A stretch of 64,000 nt of DNA from Alphaproteobacteria bacterium (GCA_024278855.1 JAJRSJ010000009.1:39599-103598), one strand, 5' to 3'. Positions 45,649 to 55,580 are shown, numbered from the stretch's first letter. Notes: generated by a model from the sequence alone, not told the origin. Program-made: numbers and translations.

Positions 45649-46479
45649 ATGAGTAAGCCCGAATCCAAAACGCAAGCGGTTATGGATAAATTGCGCGCCG
45701 ACATTGACCGGGTTGATACGGCGCTTTTAAACCTGATCGCAGAGCGCATGGGCCTGGCGGCGGCTGTGCGTCAGGCCAAATCCGGGGCCAATGTCTGGCG
45801 GCCATCCCGCGAGGAATCCCATGTGCGGGATTTGGCTAAAAAAGCCAATGATGTTTCGCCGCAATTGGTGTCGCATATTTGGGCCGAACTAACTAGCGCC
45901 AGCCTGACCTTGCAAGGCCCGATCGGTTTGCATATTGCCCTAGGTTGCGGGGGGGGAGGCGATGCGCTGTCCCAGTGGTCATTGGTGCGCGACCGTTTCG
46001 GCGCATCTATTCCTGCCCACACCTATCCTATGGCTAGCGGCGCATTGGCCGCCGCCCATGCAGATTTGGAAGGTGTAGCCGTCTTGCCCGCGCCCGGCGG
46101 CATGAACAACTGGTGGACTTCCTTGGGGCCAAACGGGGCGTGTGCGGATATGAACATTCTCGCCGCCTTGCCGCGTATAGGCGCATGGGACTGGCCCGTA
46201 GCCGTAGCGGTTTCCAAGGCCGCCCGCGAACCTTCCGGCAATGATATGACCCTGATCCATATTGAAACCGGAAATTTGTTATCCCCTTTGACCCTTGAGC
46301 AGCTTTTTATAGACGCCGGATTAAAGGCCGCCTTACGCGCAGACGTCGGCGAACAATTTTTGTATAGTCTGCCCGAATATATGGACGACGGCGATCCGCG
46401 CCTCAAATCCCTCGCGCCCAAATTGGCGAGCTTAAAAATTGTCGGCGTTCTGCCGTACCCTATCGCCCTACCCTCATAA
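45649..46479 (+). CDS. Chorismate mutase with C-terminal extension
   Basis: The N-terminal 85 residues are an AroQ-type chorismate mutase (KLRADIDRVDTALLNLIAERMGLAAAVRQAKSG, then WRPSREESHVRDLAKKA), which turns chorismate to prephenate. The remaining 190 residues form a domain that does not look like prephenate dehydratase: no ACT motif is visible and the family name is not clear to me. It sits directly upstream of prephenate dehydrogenase, so tyrosine synthesis is the likely pathway. The 62 bp before it contain short AGTAACA repeats. Confidence 0.82.
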   Translation: MSKPESKTQAVMDKLRADIDRVDTALLNLIAERMGLAAAVRQAKSGANVWRPSREESHVRDLAKKANDVSPQLVSHIWAELTSASLTLQGPIGLHIALGCGGGGDALSQWSLVRDRFGASIPAHTYPMASGALAAAHADLEGVAVLPAPGGMNNWWTSLGPNGACADMNILAALPRIGAWDWPVAVAVSKAAREPSGNDMTLIHIETGNLLSPLTLEQLFIDAGLKAALRADVGEQFLYSLPEYMDDGDPRLKSLAPKLASLKIVGVLPYPIALPS

Positions 46480-46506
46480 CCTCAGCCGTACACGGAAACA
46501 AACCTG

Positions 46507-47445
46507 ATGCCTGAACCTGTAATATATAACGAAATTCTGATCATTGGCGGCGGGCTGATCGGCTCGTCCATTGCCCGTGCGGTGCACGAAAACGGCGCGG
46601 CGGGCCGTGTGGTGATGATCGATCATGACAAACATGTTTGTGATCGTTTGCGGGCTTTGGATATTTGCGAGCGAGTGGACAAAATGTACGGGGCTAGCAA
46701 TGCCGATCTGGTGATTTTGGCCGTACCGCCGGGCGTTATTACCAAAACTGCTAAGCAAATATTGCCACATATGAAACCCGGTGCCTTGCTAAGCGATGTT
46801 GGTTCGGTCAAATCTAGTGTGGTAGACGGCGTTACACCGGTCGTCCCACACGGTATAGATTTTATCGGCGGCCACCCTATTGCCGGAACCGAGCAGTCCG
46901 GGCCTGATGCAGGTTTTGCCGGCTTATTTACGGATCGCTGGTGTATTTTGACCCCTAGCCCCATAACCACCAAAACTAGCCCGGCGGCGCAAAAGCTGAA
47001 ACGGTTTTGGCGAGCACTAGGCTCACGTGTTGAGTTTATGGACGCGGCGCACCATGATTTGGTACTGGCCACCACATCCCATCTGCCACATTTGATCGCC
47101 TATGCTTTGGTGGGAACGGCTACGGATATGGAGACCGTAACCAAAAGCGAAGTGGTAAAGTATTCCGCCGCCGGGTTTCGGGATTTCACTCGCATAGCAG
47201 CTTCCGATCCGGTGATGTGGCGCGACGTATTTTTACAAAATAAAGACGCGGTTATTGATGTGCTGGGCCGCTATATTGAAGACTTGACCGCACTGAAAAA
47301 AGCGGTGCGCTGGGGCGACGGCGAAACCTTGCTGAAAGAATTCACAAAAACCCGCACCATAAGGCATAAAATCATAGATGCAGGCCAAGACGTAGCCGCA
47401 CCAGATTTCGGCAGAAACGCGCCACAGGATATCCAAGGTGATTAG
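46507..47445 (+). CDS. Prephenate/arogenate dehydrogenase
   Basis: A 312-aa TyrA-family dehydrogenase that oxidatively decarboxylates prephenate or arogenate on the way to tyrosine. The NAD-binding GGGLIGSSIARA, VGSVKSSV, and the substrate block HFIGGHPIAGTEQSGP (as DFIGGHPIAGTEQSGP) are clear; HLPHLIAYALVG carries the later conserved His. It follows chorismate mutase by 27 bp. Which cofactor and substrate are used cannot be told here. Confidence 0.92.
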   Translation: MPEPVIYNEILIIGGGLIGSSIARAVHENGAAGRVVMIDHDKHVCDRLRALDICERVDKMYGASNADLVILAVPPGVITKTAKQILPHMKPGALLSDVGSVKSSVVDGVTPVVPHGIDFIGGHPIAGTEQSGPDAGFAGLFTDRWCILTPSPITTKTSPAAQKLKRFWRALGSRVEFMDAAHHDLVLATTSHLPHLIAYALVGTATDMETVTKSEVVKYSAAGFRDFTRIAASDPVMWRDVFLQNKDAVIDVLGRYIEDLTALKKAVRWGDGETLLKEFTKTRTIRHKIIDAGQDVAAPDFGRNAPQDIQGD

Positions 47446-47456
47446 CCTTGATTTTG

Positions 47457-48485
47457 CTACAACTCATATAAAGGAATAAAGCCGTATTTTACGGAACCGT
47501 CTTTGATAGTGATCTGGACGGGCTTTCTATTGTCGTCACTGGTTTTTATCAAGGTCAGGAAACCTTTAATTTGGCGGGCTTGCCGTTCCTCCACAAGGCC
47601 GGCCTCGGCCAATTTGTCAATCAGGCGTTTAGGTTTTTTGATGCGGATATTTATGACACCCTCGGGCAGGCCGTTTTTAAAGCCAATATCAAAATCCCCG
47701 ACCATATCAGCCGACCCCCACAGCACGGCCCAATGATCTGCCCAAATCCGCCCGCCGTTATCGGTCCAGTTTTGCGCCCCACCTTGCTCTAGCGACGACC
47801 AGTTTTCAAGTGTGGCATTTAGCTCGACCAAGGTCAGTTTTTGCCCAAGCAAAGTATCAAGAGGCCTGATAATTTGCGGCGACAGGTGAATATTTTCACT
47901 GCCCATGGTCAATATTGCTGCGTTGTCAGAAATTTTTAATTCCGCGCTCATACCGTCCAGTTTTGTAATTAAAGGCGGCGCACCCCTTAGGGCATTGATT
48001 TGGGCGGGGCCGATATTCAACTGCGCAGATTTTAGCTGGCCCGTTAAGGACACGGTAGCACTGGCGTCAATATTGGCGGGGGCTATATTGAATCTATAGC
48101 GCTCACCTAACGGGTTTTGCATATCAATTCTTAGCCTTCCCCTGTGGCGCAAATCCCATGACAGTGGGTTTATGGTTTGGCTACGCAGCTCTAGCGCGGC
48201 AGTTTTAATAGCCCAGTTTTTGCTTGGGTCGGGCAGGCTGCTTGTAGGGGCGCGCACAGATATGTTGGCCGAATTGGCGATAACCTTAAACGGGAACCCG
48301 GCCAAGGTCAGCTCGTCGTGGCTAACCGCATAGCCTTCGGCTTCCAGGGTTTTTGTTCCGTCCGTTACGACATTGACCATCAAACTGCGCACAACTAGCC
48401 ACACGCCCATTATCATAGCCAAAACCAATAGGGCCAAAATGATCAGACGCGGTATTGTAATCAGTTTGTTTTTTGCTTTGCGCAT
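47457..48485 (-). CDS. DUF2125 domain protein
   Basis: A 342-aa envelope protein with an N-terminal membrane anchor (PRLIILALLVLAMIMGVWLVV) and a long strand-rich periplasmic region containing LTLAGFPFKVIANSANISVRAP, typical of DUF2125. Its ATG overlaps the ydcF stop by one base, so it belongs to the ftsEX operon. Function is not known. Confidence 0.82.
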   Translation of the reverse strand: MRKAKNKLITIPRLIILALLVLAMIMGVWLVVRSLMVNVVTDGTKTLEAEGYAVSHDELTLAGFPFKVIANSANISVRAPTSSLPDPSKNWAIKTAALELRSQTINPLSWDLRHRGRLRIDMQNPLGERYRFNIAPANIDASATVSLTGQLKSAQLNIGPAQINALRGAPPLITKLDGMSAELKISDNAAILTMGSENIHLSPQIIRPLDTLLGQKLTLVELNATLENWSSLEQGGAQNWTDNGGRIWADHWAVLWGSADMVGDFDIGFKNGLPEGVINIRIKKPKRLIDKLAEAGLVEERQARQIKGFLTLIKTSDDNRKPVQITIKDGSVKYGFIPLYEL

Positions 48486-49225
48486 TAGTCTTGCTCTTTT
48501 GGTTGTGGGGTGGGTGTTGGTTCAACAGGGGCCGGGCTTGCGGTTAATGGCTCGTGCTGGTTTCGCGCACCGGGTTCGCGGGCCAAACTCACCAATAATT
48601 TGCCGTATTCACGCACAAATAACCTGGCTTTGCGCCAACCACTTGCACTCGATTGTGTATAGACCGGATAGGCAATAATCCCGATCCCGTCACTGGCAGC
48701 CCTTATTTCCAATTTGGCCCGGGGCATATGATAGGCAGATGTGACCAGCAGGATTTTTTCGTAGCCAAGGGCGCGAGCCCAGACGGCGGTCTCATAGCCA
48801 TTGTCAAAAGTGTTTTCGGCTTCATAATCAAGATCAACACAGCACGAAAATTTGGCATTTTCCATCCCGAGCAGCATTTGAATTTGTGCCGGCTTTATGG
48901 TCTTGTTGACGCCCGATATTAACATGCGCTCGCCGTGGCCGCTTTGTAACAATTTTGCACCGACCTTGAGCCGGCCACCGTCAGCCCCGGTCAACACGAC
49001 AATACCGTCAATCTTGGGTATGGTTTTTGGGGGTTTTGCTGTGGAAATCATCACAAAGAAAACGACAAAACCGGCCAGGAGCAAGGTAGCAGCAAACCCG
49101 AACAAAAACTGCGCCAGCTTGTAAAATGCATGCTTTACCCGCGTGCCGTCCTTTGCGACGTCCTTAACGCTGTTTTGGGCAGGGTTTTGATCGCCGGGTT
49201 TGGTTTTCTTGTCTCGTGACTTCAA
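48485..49225 (-). CDS. YdcF/ElyC-type (DUF218) envelope protein
   Basis: A 246-aa protein with one N-terminal membrane segment (ALFGFAATLLLAGFVVFFVM) and a DUF218 domain: DGIVVLTGADGGRLKVGAKLL, MLISGVNKTIKP, AVWARALGYEKILLVTSAYHMPRA. Relatives such as ElyC affect peptidoglycan or lipid carrier metabolism. The start overlaps the ftsX end by 4 bp, linking it to cell division genes. The C-terminus is Pro/Thr-rich and low complexity. Confidence 0.85.
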   Translation of the reverse strand: MKSRDKKTKPGDQNPAQNSVKDVAKDGTRVKHAFYKLAQFLFGFAATLLLAGFVVFFVMISTAKPPKTIPKIDGIVVLTGADGGRLKVGAKLLQSGHGERMLISGVNKTIKPAQIQMLLGMENAKFSCCVDLDYEAENTFDNGYETAVWARALGYEKILLVTSAYHMPRAKLEIRAASDGIGIIAYPVYTQSSASGWRKARLFVREYGKLLVSLAREPGARNQHEPLTASPAPVEPTPTPQPKEQD

Positions 49226-50115
49226 GGGTAAATTTCCTCATACAGGGTTTTAATTATTGTCCGCCAACTGGCAAAGGCTATGATTATGGCCAATAAAATT
49301 GGCACTGCAATGACCAAATAAATGTCCGTCAATGTTAGATGTAGTCCGGGCAGAAAAAACGAAACCCCACTGGACGACGCAAACATCATTCCAATAAGCC
49401 CGGATACCAGTAAAGCTGTACCCGCCCCTAGCCCTCCTGCTTTCAAGCCCGTTAAGGCAAAATTGGCGCTAAACAAACGCGCCGTATAGCTCGGCGGCGC
49501 ACCGACCTGATGCAGGACGTCTATCAACCGGCGCTGTCCGGTTATGGCGGCGCGGGTCGCAAAGACTGCGGCGGTGATACAGGCGGTGATAATCAGAACC
49601 AATGCCGTAACAGATAGCGCCTGCGCCGCATTTGTGGGGCGTTTGATCTCCTTGGCCCATTTTTGGGGGTCATCAATATCAGCGCGGATATTGGCGGCCA
49701 GAAATGCGGCGCTGATCTGCTGGTTGTCTATGGCCTGCCCCGCGTGCAAACGCACATCCAAGAGAATGGGCAGCGGCAAATCCTTGGGCAAAGCTGCACC
49801 GCCGAGCCAAGGTTTAAGCAGTTCTTTTGAACGCTCCACAGGCAAAATCGTTACGGCGGTAACGGCGCTTGACTGCAAAAGAATATCTCGGGCCAGAGCG
49901 GCCGCGCCGGGTTTGTCATTTGGTTTGATTTGTACGGTTACGCTGCTAGCAAGATCCGTGTGCCAATCGGCTGCGGCCCGATTGGCTGATGCGCTCGCCA
50001 ATAAGGTCAATGTGGCCAAAAAAGATAAAATCACAAACACAATGAACAATGGTCGGTCATCTTTTTTGCGGCGCGGGAATAATGGTTGTTCTTGTGTCGT
50101 TATGCTGTCGGTCAT
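49222..50115 (-). CDS. ftsX: Cell division protein FtsX
   Basis: Membrane partner of FtsE, 297 aa. A first helix (FIVFVILSFLATLTLLASASAN) is followed by an extracytoplasmic domain of about 115 residues and three further helices. The complex regulates septal wall hydrolases. The start overlaps the ftsE stop by 4 bp. Confidence 0.9.
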   Translation of the reverse strand: MTDSITTQEQPLFPRRKKDDRPLFIVFVILSFLATLTLLASASANRAAADWHTDLASSVTVQIKPNDKPGAAALARDILLQSSAVTAVTILPVERSKELLKPWLGGAALPKDLPLPILLDVRLHAGQAIDNQQISAAFLAANIRADIDDPQKWAKEIKRPTNAAQALSVTALVLIITACITAAVFATRAAITGQRRLIDVLHQVGAPPSYTARLFSANFALTGLKAGGLGAGTALLVSGLIGMMFASSSGVSFFLPGLHLTLTDIYLVIAVPILLAIIIAFASWRTIIKTLYEEIYP

Positions 50116-50858
50116 GCTTTAATACCCGCATCATTTGTCACATTTGAAATTTGACCATTTACCAAGGCCAATATACTGGCGTCTTTGGGGATGAGGTCTT
50201 TATTGTGGGTGGCGATGACCACCGTTGTACCCAAACGGTTCATTTCAGTAAACAAGCGGATCAGCCGTTTTGCCATGTCCTGGTCAACATTGCCCGTCGG
50301 TTCATCCGCGATCAGAATTTCCGGCTTGGCAATCACGGCCCGTGCGATGGCGGCTCTTTGTTTTTCTCCGCCCGAAAGCATTTGCGGTAAAGCATGGGCG
50401 CGGCCGCCAAGCCCGACCCATTTAAGCAAGCCCGATACATCATCTTTGTACGCGGCGCGCTTTTGCCCTGCGACCCGCAACGGCAGTGCGACATTTTCAA
50501 ACACATTTAGATGGTCAATCAAATCAAAATCTTGCAACACAATGCCCATTCTTCGCTTTAACGCCGGAATAGCTTTTCGGTCTATTTGAGATGTGTCCCG
50601 CCCAAAGACACTAATCAGTCCGCGCGTGGGCCGCATATGCAGATATATCAACTTAAGCAGGGTAGTTTTCCCCGCTCCCGAGGCACCGGTCACATATGTC
50701 ATGGAGCCGCACGGTAGAGAAAAGCTTAAATCACTTAAGATTTCAGCGTCGCGGGTATAGCGAAAACCAACATGGTCAAACCGGATATTGTCCCTGCCTT
50801 GCATCTGGGTTTTTGGCTCCGCGCGCGAAGGGTTTGAGGTGGAAGTCGCTGTGTTCAT
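50112..50858 (-). CDS. ftsE: Cell division ATP-binding protein FtsE
   Basis: ABC-type ATPase of the FtsEX complex, 248 aa. Walker A TGASGAGKTT, the signature LSGGEKQR and Walker B ILIADEPTGNVD are all present. The open frame extends upstream to 51350 through the divergent zinc-ribbon gene; ATG 50858 with TAGGG upstream gives normal length (a later ATG at 50804 is possible). First gene of ftsE-ftsX-ydcF-DUF2125. Confidence 0.92.
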   Translation of the reverse strand: MNTATSTSNPSRAEPKTQMQGRDNIRFDHVGFRYTRDAEILSDLSFSLPCGSMTYVTGASGAGKTTLLKLIYLHMRPTRGLISVFGRDTSQIDRKAIPALKRRMGIVLQDFDLIDHLNVFENVALPLRVAGQKRAAYKDDVSGLLKWVGLGGRAHALPQMLSGGEKQRAAIARAVIAKPEILIADEPTGNVDQDMAKRLIRLFTEMNRLGTTVVIATHNKDLIPKDASILALVNGQISNVTNDAGIKA

Positions 50859-50922
50859 TTTGACCCTAGACATTTTCTTGCAAAATCGCCACGTTCTTAC
50901 CATATATGATTCGGGAGAGCGA

Positions 50923-51786
50923 ATGATTCTTACCTGTCCAGACTGCACCACAAGGTTTAAAATTGCAGACGATGCGGTTGGGCCTAACGGTCGGACTGTG
51001 CGGTGTTCACAATGCTCTACGGTTTGGTTTGTTGCGGCCGAGCCGGACGCACTTGCTTTGGATGAAGCCGAGAAACTGGAAGAGTTGCGCGAAGAAATTA
51101 TCCGCGAGCCCTTTGATGGGCCCATTGACAAGCCCGTTGACAACCCCATTGATAAGCCAAGCTTGGAAACCCCAAACCATGTATTGGGTGATAATGTTGG
51201 CGGTAGCGCCCTAGACGCTGGCCAAGACGCTGGCCAAGACGCTAGCCAAAACGCAGGTATTGTGGGACCGCACGCCATTATCCGGGATAATGCCGAACGT
51301 AAAAAAGTGCGCAGGCGTTTAATGGGGGTTGGGATGATCTGGCTTGTCACCTTGGTTATATTGGCTTTATTTGCCTTGGCGGCCTATTTGTTTCGCGCCC
51401 AAATCGTCACCAAATTTCCCGGGGCCACTCCTGCCTATAGAGCCATTGGACTTGAGGCCAATAGCACTGGTTTAGAGATTTACGGCCTGGAAACCCGCGA
51501 AGGCAATTCGGGCGGAGTGGAGGTTTTTATTGTTACGGGCAGGGTAAAAAACTTTGATACCAAATCCCGCAATGTGGGCATGATCAGGCTTAATTTTAAA
51601 AACGACGACGGGGAGGTGTTGGCAAGCTGGGTGGTTGAGCCGCCAAAGTCCGTACTCAGATCCGGCGAAATTATTAGTTTTACTTCCCAATACCCTAACC
51701 GCCCTCTGGATGCTACAAAACTGGCTCCGGAATTTGTCAACGAAACTTCTAGTGCAGAAAATGTGCCCCTTGAAGCAAAAAATTAA
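50923..51786 (+). CDS. MJ0042-type zinc-ribbon membrane protein
   Basis: A 287-aa protein. A zinc ribbon opens it: ILTCPDCTTRFKIADDAVGPNGRTVRCSQCSTVWF (CxxC twice). A flexible stretch with PIDKPVDNPIDKP and GQDAGQDASQ repeats follows, encoded by short tandem DNA repeats, then a membrane segment (MIWLVTLVILALFALAAYLF) and a periplasmic domain of the FxxL type (DUF3426-like, VFIVTGRVKNFDTKSRNVGMI). ATG 50923 follows GGGAGAG. Divergent from ftsE. Confidence 0.85.
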   Translation: MILTCPDCTTRFKIADDAVGPNGRTVRCSQCSTVWFVAAEPDALALDEAEKLEELREEIIREPFDGPIDKPVDNPIDKPSLETPNHVLGDNVGGSALDAGQDAGQDASQNAGIVGPHAIIRDNAERKKVRRRLMGVGMIWLVTLVILALFALAAYLFRAQIVTKFPGATPAYRAIGLEANSTGLEIYGLETREGNSGGVEVFIVTGRVKNFDTKSRNVGMIRLNFKNDDGEVLASWVVEPPKSVLRSGEIISFTSQYPNRPLDATKLAPEFVNETSSAENVPLEAKN

Positions 51787-51829
51787 GGTGCGAAGAATTA
51801 AGAAGTGAAAAATTCGTCTTGCATTTTAT

Positions 51830-52714
51830 TCATACCTCCACCACCAAATCCCCATCCCCAACAAACCAGGCACAGCGCATACCTTTCGAGGTATAAGGGG
51901 TTGTAGGTGCGCCGGTGGGTGCCAATGCTATAACGCCGCCGTAACCGCCTTGGGATTTCATGTCTGCCAGTGCAGCCTTTGCTGCGTCTGGGAGGGCCAC
52001 GCCGCCATAGGTCATACGGGCCGAAATATCAGCTGCGGTAACGGTTTTGATAAAATATTCCCCCTGACCCGTACACGAAACCGCGACCCGTTTATCAGCC
52101 CAACAACCGGCTCCGGGCAAGGGGCTGTCTCCAACCCGCCCGGCCATTTTCCCAAGTAGCCCGCCCGTAGAGGTGGCGGCGGCGAGACGGCCTTTATGGT
52201 CGCGAGCCACAACGCCTATAGTGCCGGTGTCCAGCTCTTCTGGCAGGCGGGTAACGCCGCGAATTACATAATAATCCAATGGTTTTTCCACGCGCTCACA
52301 GCTTTGCGATGCGGCAAAGTTTTCCGCCCCCCGACCCGCCAGCATCACATGGGGCGTGTGCTCCATTACGGCGCGGGCGACTTTGACCGGGTTTTTAAAG
52401 CCCTTGAGCGCACAAACCGCACCAACATTCCTAGTCGTGCCGTCCATAATACAAGCGTCAAGCTCATACTCTCCGGCTGAATTTGGCCCGGTGCCTTTGC
52501 CTGCAACATATAAGCCGGCATCTTCCAACATTACCGCCAACTGCTCGACAACATCCAAAGCATTGGCGCTGTTTCGCAACAAGCTACGGCCATGCTCAGC
52601 CACCTGGCGCAAATGCTCAAGCTGGGTATCCTGATCTAATTTATCATAATTACCCGCGCCGCCGTGAACGGCCAAAGCAATATTATTTTTGGTGTGTTCT
52701 GTAGGTTTTTCCAT
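51830..52714 (-). CDS. Isoaspartyl peptidase/L-asparaginase (Ntn hydrolase)
   Basis: A 294-aa plant-type asparaginase of the Ntn-hydrolase group that cleaves isoaspartyl dipeptides. It autocleaves before the catalytic Thr165 in LDTGTIGVVA; AVHGGAGNYD and GRVGDSPLPGAGCWAD (substrate-binding loop) and the GQGEYFIK block are conserved. One TTG/ATG choice is not at issue: ATG 52714 begins MEKPTEHTKNNIALAVHGGAG. Confidence 0.93.
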   Translation of the reverse strand: MEKPTEHTKNNIALAVHGGAGNYDKLDQDTQLEHLRQVAEHGRSLLRNSANALDVVEQLAVMLEDAGLYVAGKGTGPNSAGEYELDACIMDGTTRNVGAVCALKGFKNPVKVARAVMEHTPHVMLAGRGAENFAASQSCERVEKPLDYYVIRGVTRLPEELDTGTIGVVARDHKGRLAAATSTGGLLGKMAGRVGDSPLPGAGCWADKRVAVSCTGQGEYFIKTVTAADISARMTYGGVALPDAAKAALADMKSQGGYGGVIALAPTGAPTTPYTSKGMRCAWFVGDGDLVVEV

Positions 52715-52839
52715 AATGCTTACTTACGGCTCTGGATGTGCATTGGCTAGATTAAAACGAGGAGATTAAAAGTTATATTATATCATTGCGTTTCTTTGAG
52801 GTATGTTATATAATTACTTTATATAAATGGGAGAAAAAT

Positions 52840-53466
52840 ATGAAACAGACAATACAATATACGGCGGGCGGTGCAGCCGCTCTTGTGATGACGGTATCTC
52901 TAGGTTTGATAATGGCAAAAATGGTTCATGTGAATATAATAAATTTACCTGATAAACCGGACACATTAAGCATGGTGATCACGCCGCAAATTAGCCCGCC
53001 GCCCATCATTCGGAGCAAAGTTCCGCAAAAATATGCCCGGGTTGAAACACCGCCCGCCCTACCGCGAATGAAAACTTTATCGACCGGGCCAGTAGATCTG
53101 TCGCCTTCAGACTTTGGTAGTCAATTGCCGAAATACCGAAATCCAAAAGAAATTTCCGGCCCGGTGCGGGTTTCTGTTGACCTGCGCCTTACCTCAATCT
53201 TTCGAGCTGCGCCGATTATGCCCATGCAGGCTGATCGTTCAGGGTTTTGCACTGTCTTATTCGATGTAAATGCCAATGGCACGACCTATAATGTGCAGGT
53301 ACTAAACTGCTCGCAAAACCTATTTACCCGCGCTTCGGTCAAGGCGGTCGAGAAGTGGAAGTACCGCCCCCAAACCATGGGCGGCATGGCCGTGCCGCGC
53401 ACCGGGTTACGCACAACAATAAAATTCAATTTAACAGATGAACATGGTCGTTTGATCCCGGGGTAA
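52840..53466 (+). CDS. TonB-type energy transducer (orphan)
   Basis: A 208-aa protein with an N-terminal membrane anchor (GGAAALVMTVSLGLIMAKMV), a Pro-rich linker and a C-terminal TonB-like domain of about 85 residues (FCTVLFDVNANGTTYNVQVLNCSQNLFTRASVKAVEKWKYRPQ). ATG 52840 after GGGAGA is preferred to 52786. No exbB or exbD lies near, so its partner is elsewhere or it has another role. The upstream region is very A/T-rich. Confidence 0.8.
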   Translation: MKQTIQYTAGGAAALVMTVSLGLIMAKMVHVNIINLPDKPDTLSMVITPQISPPPIIRSKVPQKYARVETPPALPRMKTLSTGPVDLSPSDFGSQLPKYRNPKEISGPVRVSVDLRLTSIFRAAPIMPMQADRSGFCTVLFDVNANGTTYNVQVLNCSQNLFTRASVKAVEKWKYRPQTMGGMAVPRTGLRTTIKFNLTDEHGRLIPG

Positions 53467-53504
53467 GGTACAAAGCTTTACGGGGACGTAGGGATCGAAA
53501 AGCT

Positions 53505-54017
53505 CTAGCTAGAAACACCGCTACAATCTGGAGCTTGCGGTGCGGATTTGGCTTGGGGGTGGTTAAGGGTTTTGACAGTAAATACCGGGCTTAAGGCCGG
53601 GTCGTATTTTATGTGCACCAAAACCGCCTGGCTGATGACTTCACCTTTGTTGGCGGCGGTTTTGCGTACTGCCGTATATAGTGAGCTAGGCGCAGAGCTA
53701 GTCGGTATAACACACCCGGATATTTCGCCAGGGTTTTGGGCTTGCGCGCCAAATGCAGTGCCGTTGTTGGTGCCGTTAACACTTAAACTTAATTGCATTT
53801 CACCAACAGCGCCTTGTGAAAAAATACTAAACGGTGCGTTGGACGCAACTAGGATTTCGGTATATCCCGGCGCCACAGGTATAATCACATGGGCGGCACG
53901 CGGCGGCGCACTGAACATGACACGGTCAACAATTTGGGCGGTTGCGGGCAAGGCGAAGATCAGGCAGACGGCTTCGAACGACAACCAACCCACCAGAATT
54001 TTTTTCTTGATACCCAT
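53505..54017 (-). CDS. Hypothetical exported protein
   Basis: A 170-aa protein with a signal peptide (MGIKKKILVGWLSFEAVCLIFALPATAQ) followed by a strand-rich domain with two Cys (ISGCVIP, APDCSGV). A TTG start at 54032 is also possible, closer to GAGGGAG. No family recognised. Convergent with the TonB-type gene and divergent from queC. Confidence 0.6.
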   Translation of the reverse strand: MGIKKKILVGWLSFEAVCLIFALPATAQIVDRVMFSAPPRAAHVIIPVAPGYTEILVASNAPFSIFSQGAVGEMQLSLSVNGTNNGTAFGAQAQNPGEISGCVIPTSSAPSSLYTAVRKTAANKGEVISQAVLVHIKYDPALSPVFTVKTLNHPQAKSAPQAPDCSGVSS

Positions 54018-54198
54018 ATTATACTTTTCCAACTCCCTCTAGGTCTATCCTATCTGATTCTCTCACAAGGACAGAGTGTTTTCCTATTCAAGTTTAGTGC
54101 CAAGATGTGATCCAGACACAATCAAGGCGCAATCAAGATGCCCTCAGGGCTCAATTAATGCTATGGCCATAAGGGAAAAGACGCGATATAGGGCGGGC

Positions 54199-54897
54199 AT
54201 GACCAACACAAACAAAGCACTTGTTTTATTTTCCGGCGGGCAGGATTCTGCCACCGTTTTGGCCTGGGCCTTGGATAAATACGATTATGTGGAAACCATT
54301 GGCTTTGACTATGAGCAGCGCCATATGGTTGAAATGCAGTGCCGCCGTGATGTATTGGAAAAAATCCGCGCGGGATTTCCAAATTGGGCTGACGGCTTGG
54401 GCCAAGACCATGTGCTGGATTTATCCGTGCTTGGCAAAATCAGCAAAACCTCCTTGACCCGCGATATTGACATTATAGAGGACGGGGACGGGCCGCCCAA
54501 TACATTCGTTCCGGGGCGCAATATAATTTTTTTGAACTTCGCAGCCGCCCTTGGGTATCGGCACGGCATTCATACTTTGGTGGCCGGCATGTGTGAAGCG
54601 GATTTTTCGGGCTATCCGGATTGCCGTAAAGATACACTAGACACGGCCATGCAAGCTTTGTCACTGGGTATGGACACTGAGTTTTCACTGGACACACCTT
54701 TGATGTTTTTGTCCAAGGCCGGCGCCTGGCGCTTGGCGGAAAAATTGGGCGGCGAGACGCTAGTTGATATTATCAATCAATATTCTCACACCTGCTATAT
54801 GGGTGAGCGCGGCCAACGCCATATTTGGGGCTATGGTTGTGGTGCGTGTCCGGCGTGTGTTTTGCGCGCCAAAGGCTGGAGTGAATTTCGCCCATGA
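54199..54897 (+). CDS. queC: 7-cyano-7-deazaguanine synthase QueC
   Basis: ATP-dependent enzyme of 232 aa that makes preQ0 in queuosine synthesis. The PP-loop is [17 protein letters not shown]; the C-terminal zinc motif is [16 protein letters not shown], with an earlier CYMG Cys. ATG 54199 with AGGGCGGG upstream; the frame is open to 54076. It overlaps queE by 4 bp. Confidence 0.95.
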   Translation: MTNTNKALVLFSGGQDSATVLAWALDKYDYVETIGFDYEQRHMVEMQCRRDVLEKIRAGFPNWADGLGQDHVLDLSVLGKISKTSLTRDIDIIEDGDGPPNTFVPGRNIIFLNFAAALGYRHGIHTLVAGMCEADFSGYPDCRKDTLDTAMQALSLGMDTEFSLDTPLMFLSKAGAWRLAEKLGGETLVDIINQYSHTCYMGERGQRHIWGYGCGACPACVLRAKGWSEFRP

Positions 54898-55574
54898 CAT
54901 ATTCCGTCAAAGAAATGTTTTTATCTATGCAAGGCGAAGGCGCCCATACGGGCCGCGTTTCAGTTTTTATTCGCTTTAGCGGCTGTAATCTATGGTCGGG
55001 CCGGGAGAAAGACCGGGCCAAGGCCGTGTGTAAGTTTTGTGATACTGAGTTTGTGGGTACGGACGGGGACGGCGGCGGGCAATTTAAAACGGCGGCACTT
55101 TTAGCAAAAGAAGCTCAGTCCTATTGGCCCGGTCAAGATGGTGATAAGTGGGTGATTTGCACGGGCGGCGAACCTTTATTGCAGTTGGACACGGCTCTAA
55201 TAAACGCCCTTAAAGCCGCCGGGTTTAAAATTGCCGTGGAAACCAACGGCACGCTCCAAGCACCCTCGGGCATTGACTGGTTATGTGTCAGCCCGAAAGC
55301 GAACGCAAAATTACGACAAGCCTGCGGCGACGAGCTTAAATTGGTTTATCCGCAAATAGAGAACAAGCCGGAAGATTTCGCCAATCTGGATTTTATGGTG
55401 TTTTCTTTACAGCCGCTAGACAACAATAAAGACGGCGATAAAGACGGCAAAACAATCAGCGAAAAAGATGACAAAAAAGCCAGGGGGCATGAGCAGGCCG
55501 CCTTTAACTATTGCCTCGAAAACCCAAAATGGCGTTTAAGCCTCCAAACCCATAAATATTTAGGGGTGCGCTAA
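54894..55574 (+). CDS. queE: 7-carboxy-7-deazaguanine synthase QueE
   Basis: Radical SAM enzyme of 226 aa in the same pathway. The cluster-binding Cys form a C-x14-C-x2-C pattern (GCNLWSG ... VCKFC), as known for the proteobacterial short form, and [10 protein letters not shown] follows. The C-terminus contains a Lys/Asp-rich insertion ([23 protein letters not shown]). queD was not found in this window. Confidence 0.93.
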   Translation: MTYSVKEMFLSMQGEGAHTGRVSVFIRFSGCNLWSGREKDRAKAVCKFCDTEFVGTDGDGGGQFKTAALLAKEAQSYWPGQDGDKWVICTGGEPLLQLDTALINALKAAGFKIAVETNGTLQAPSGIDWLCVSPKANAKLRQACGDELKLVYPQIENKPEDFANLDFMVFSLQPLDNNKDGDKDGKTISEKDDKKARGHEQAAFNYCLENPKWRLSLQTHKYLGVR

Positions 55575-55580
55575 AGTGCG

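Noticed and set aside
50859..51350. N-terminal extension of ftsE
   Set aside because: Would run antisense through the zinc-ribbon gene; low-complexity translation and no FtsE similarity.
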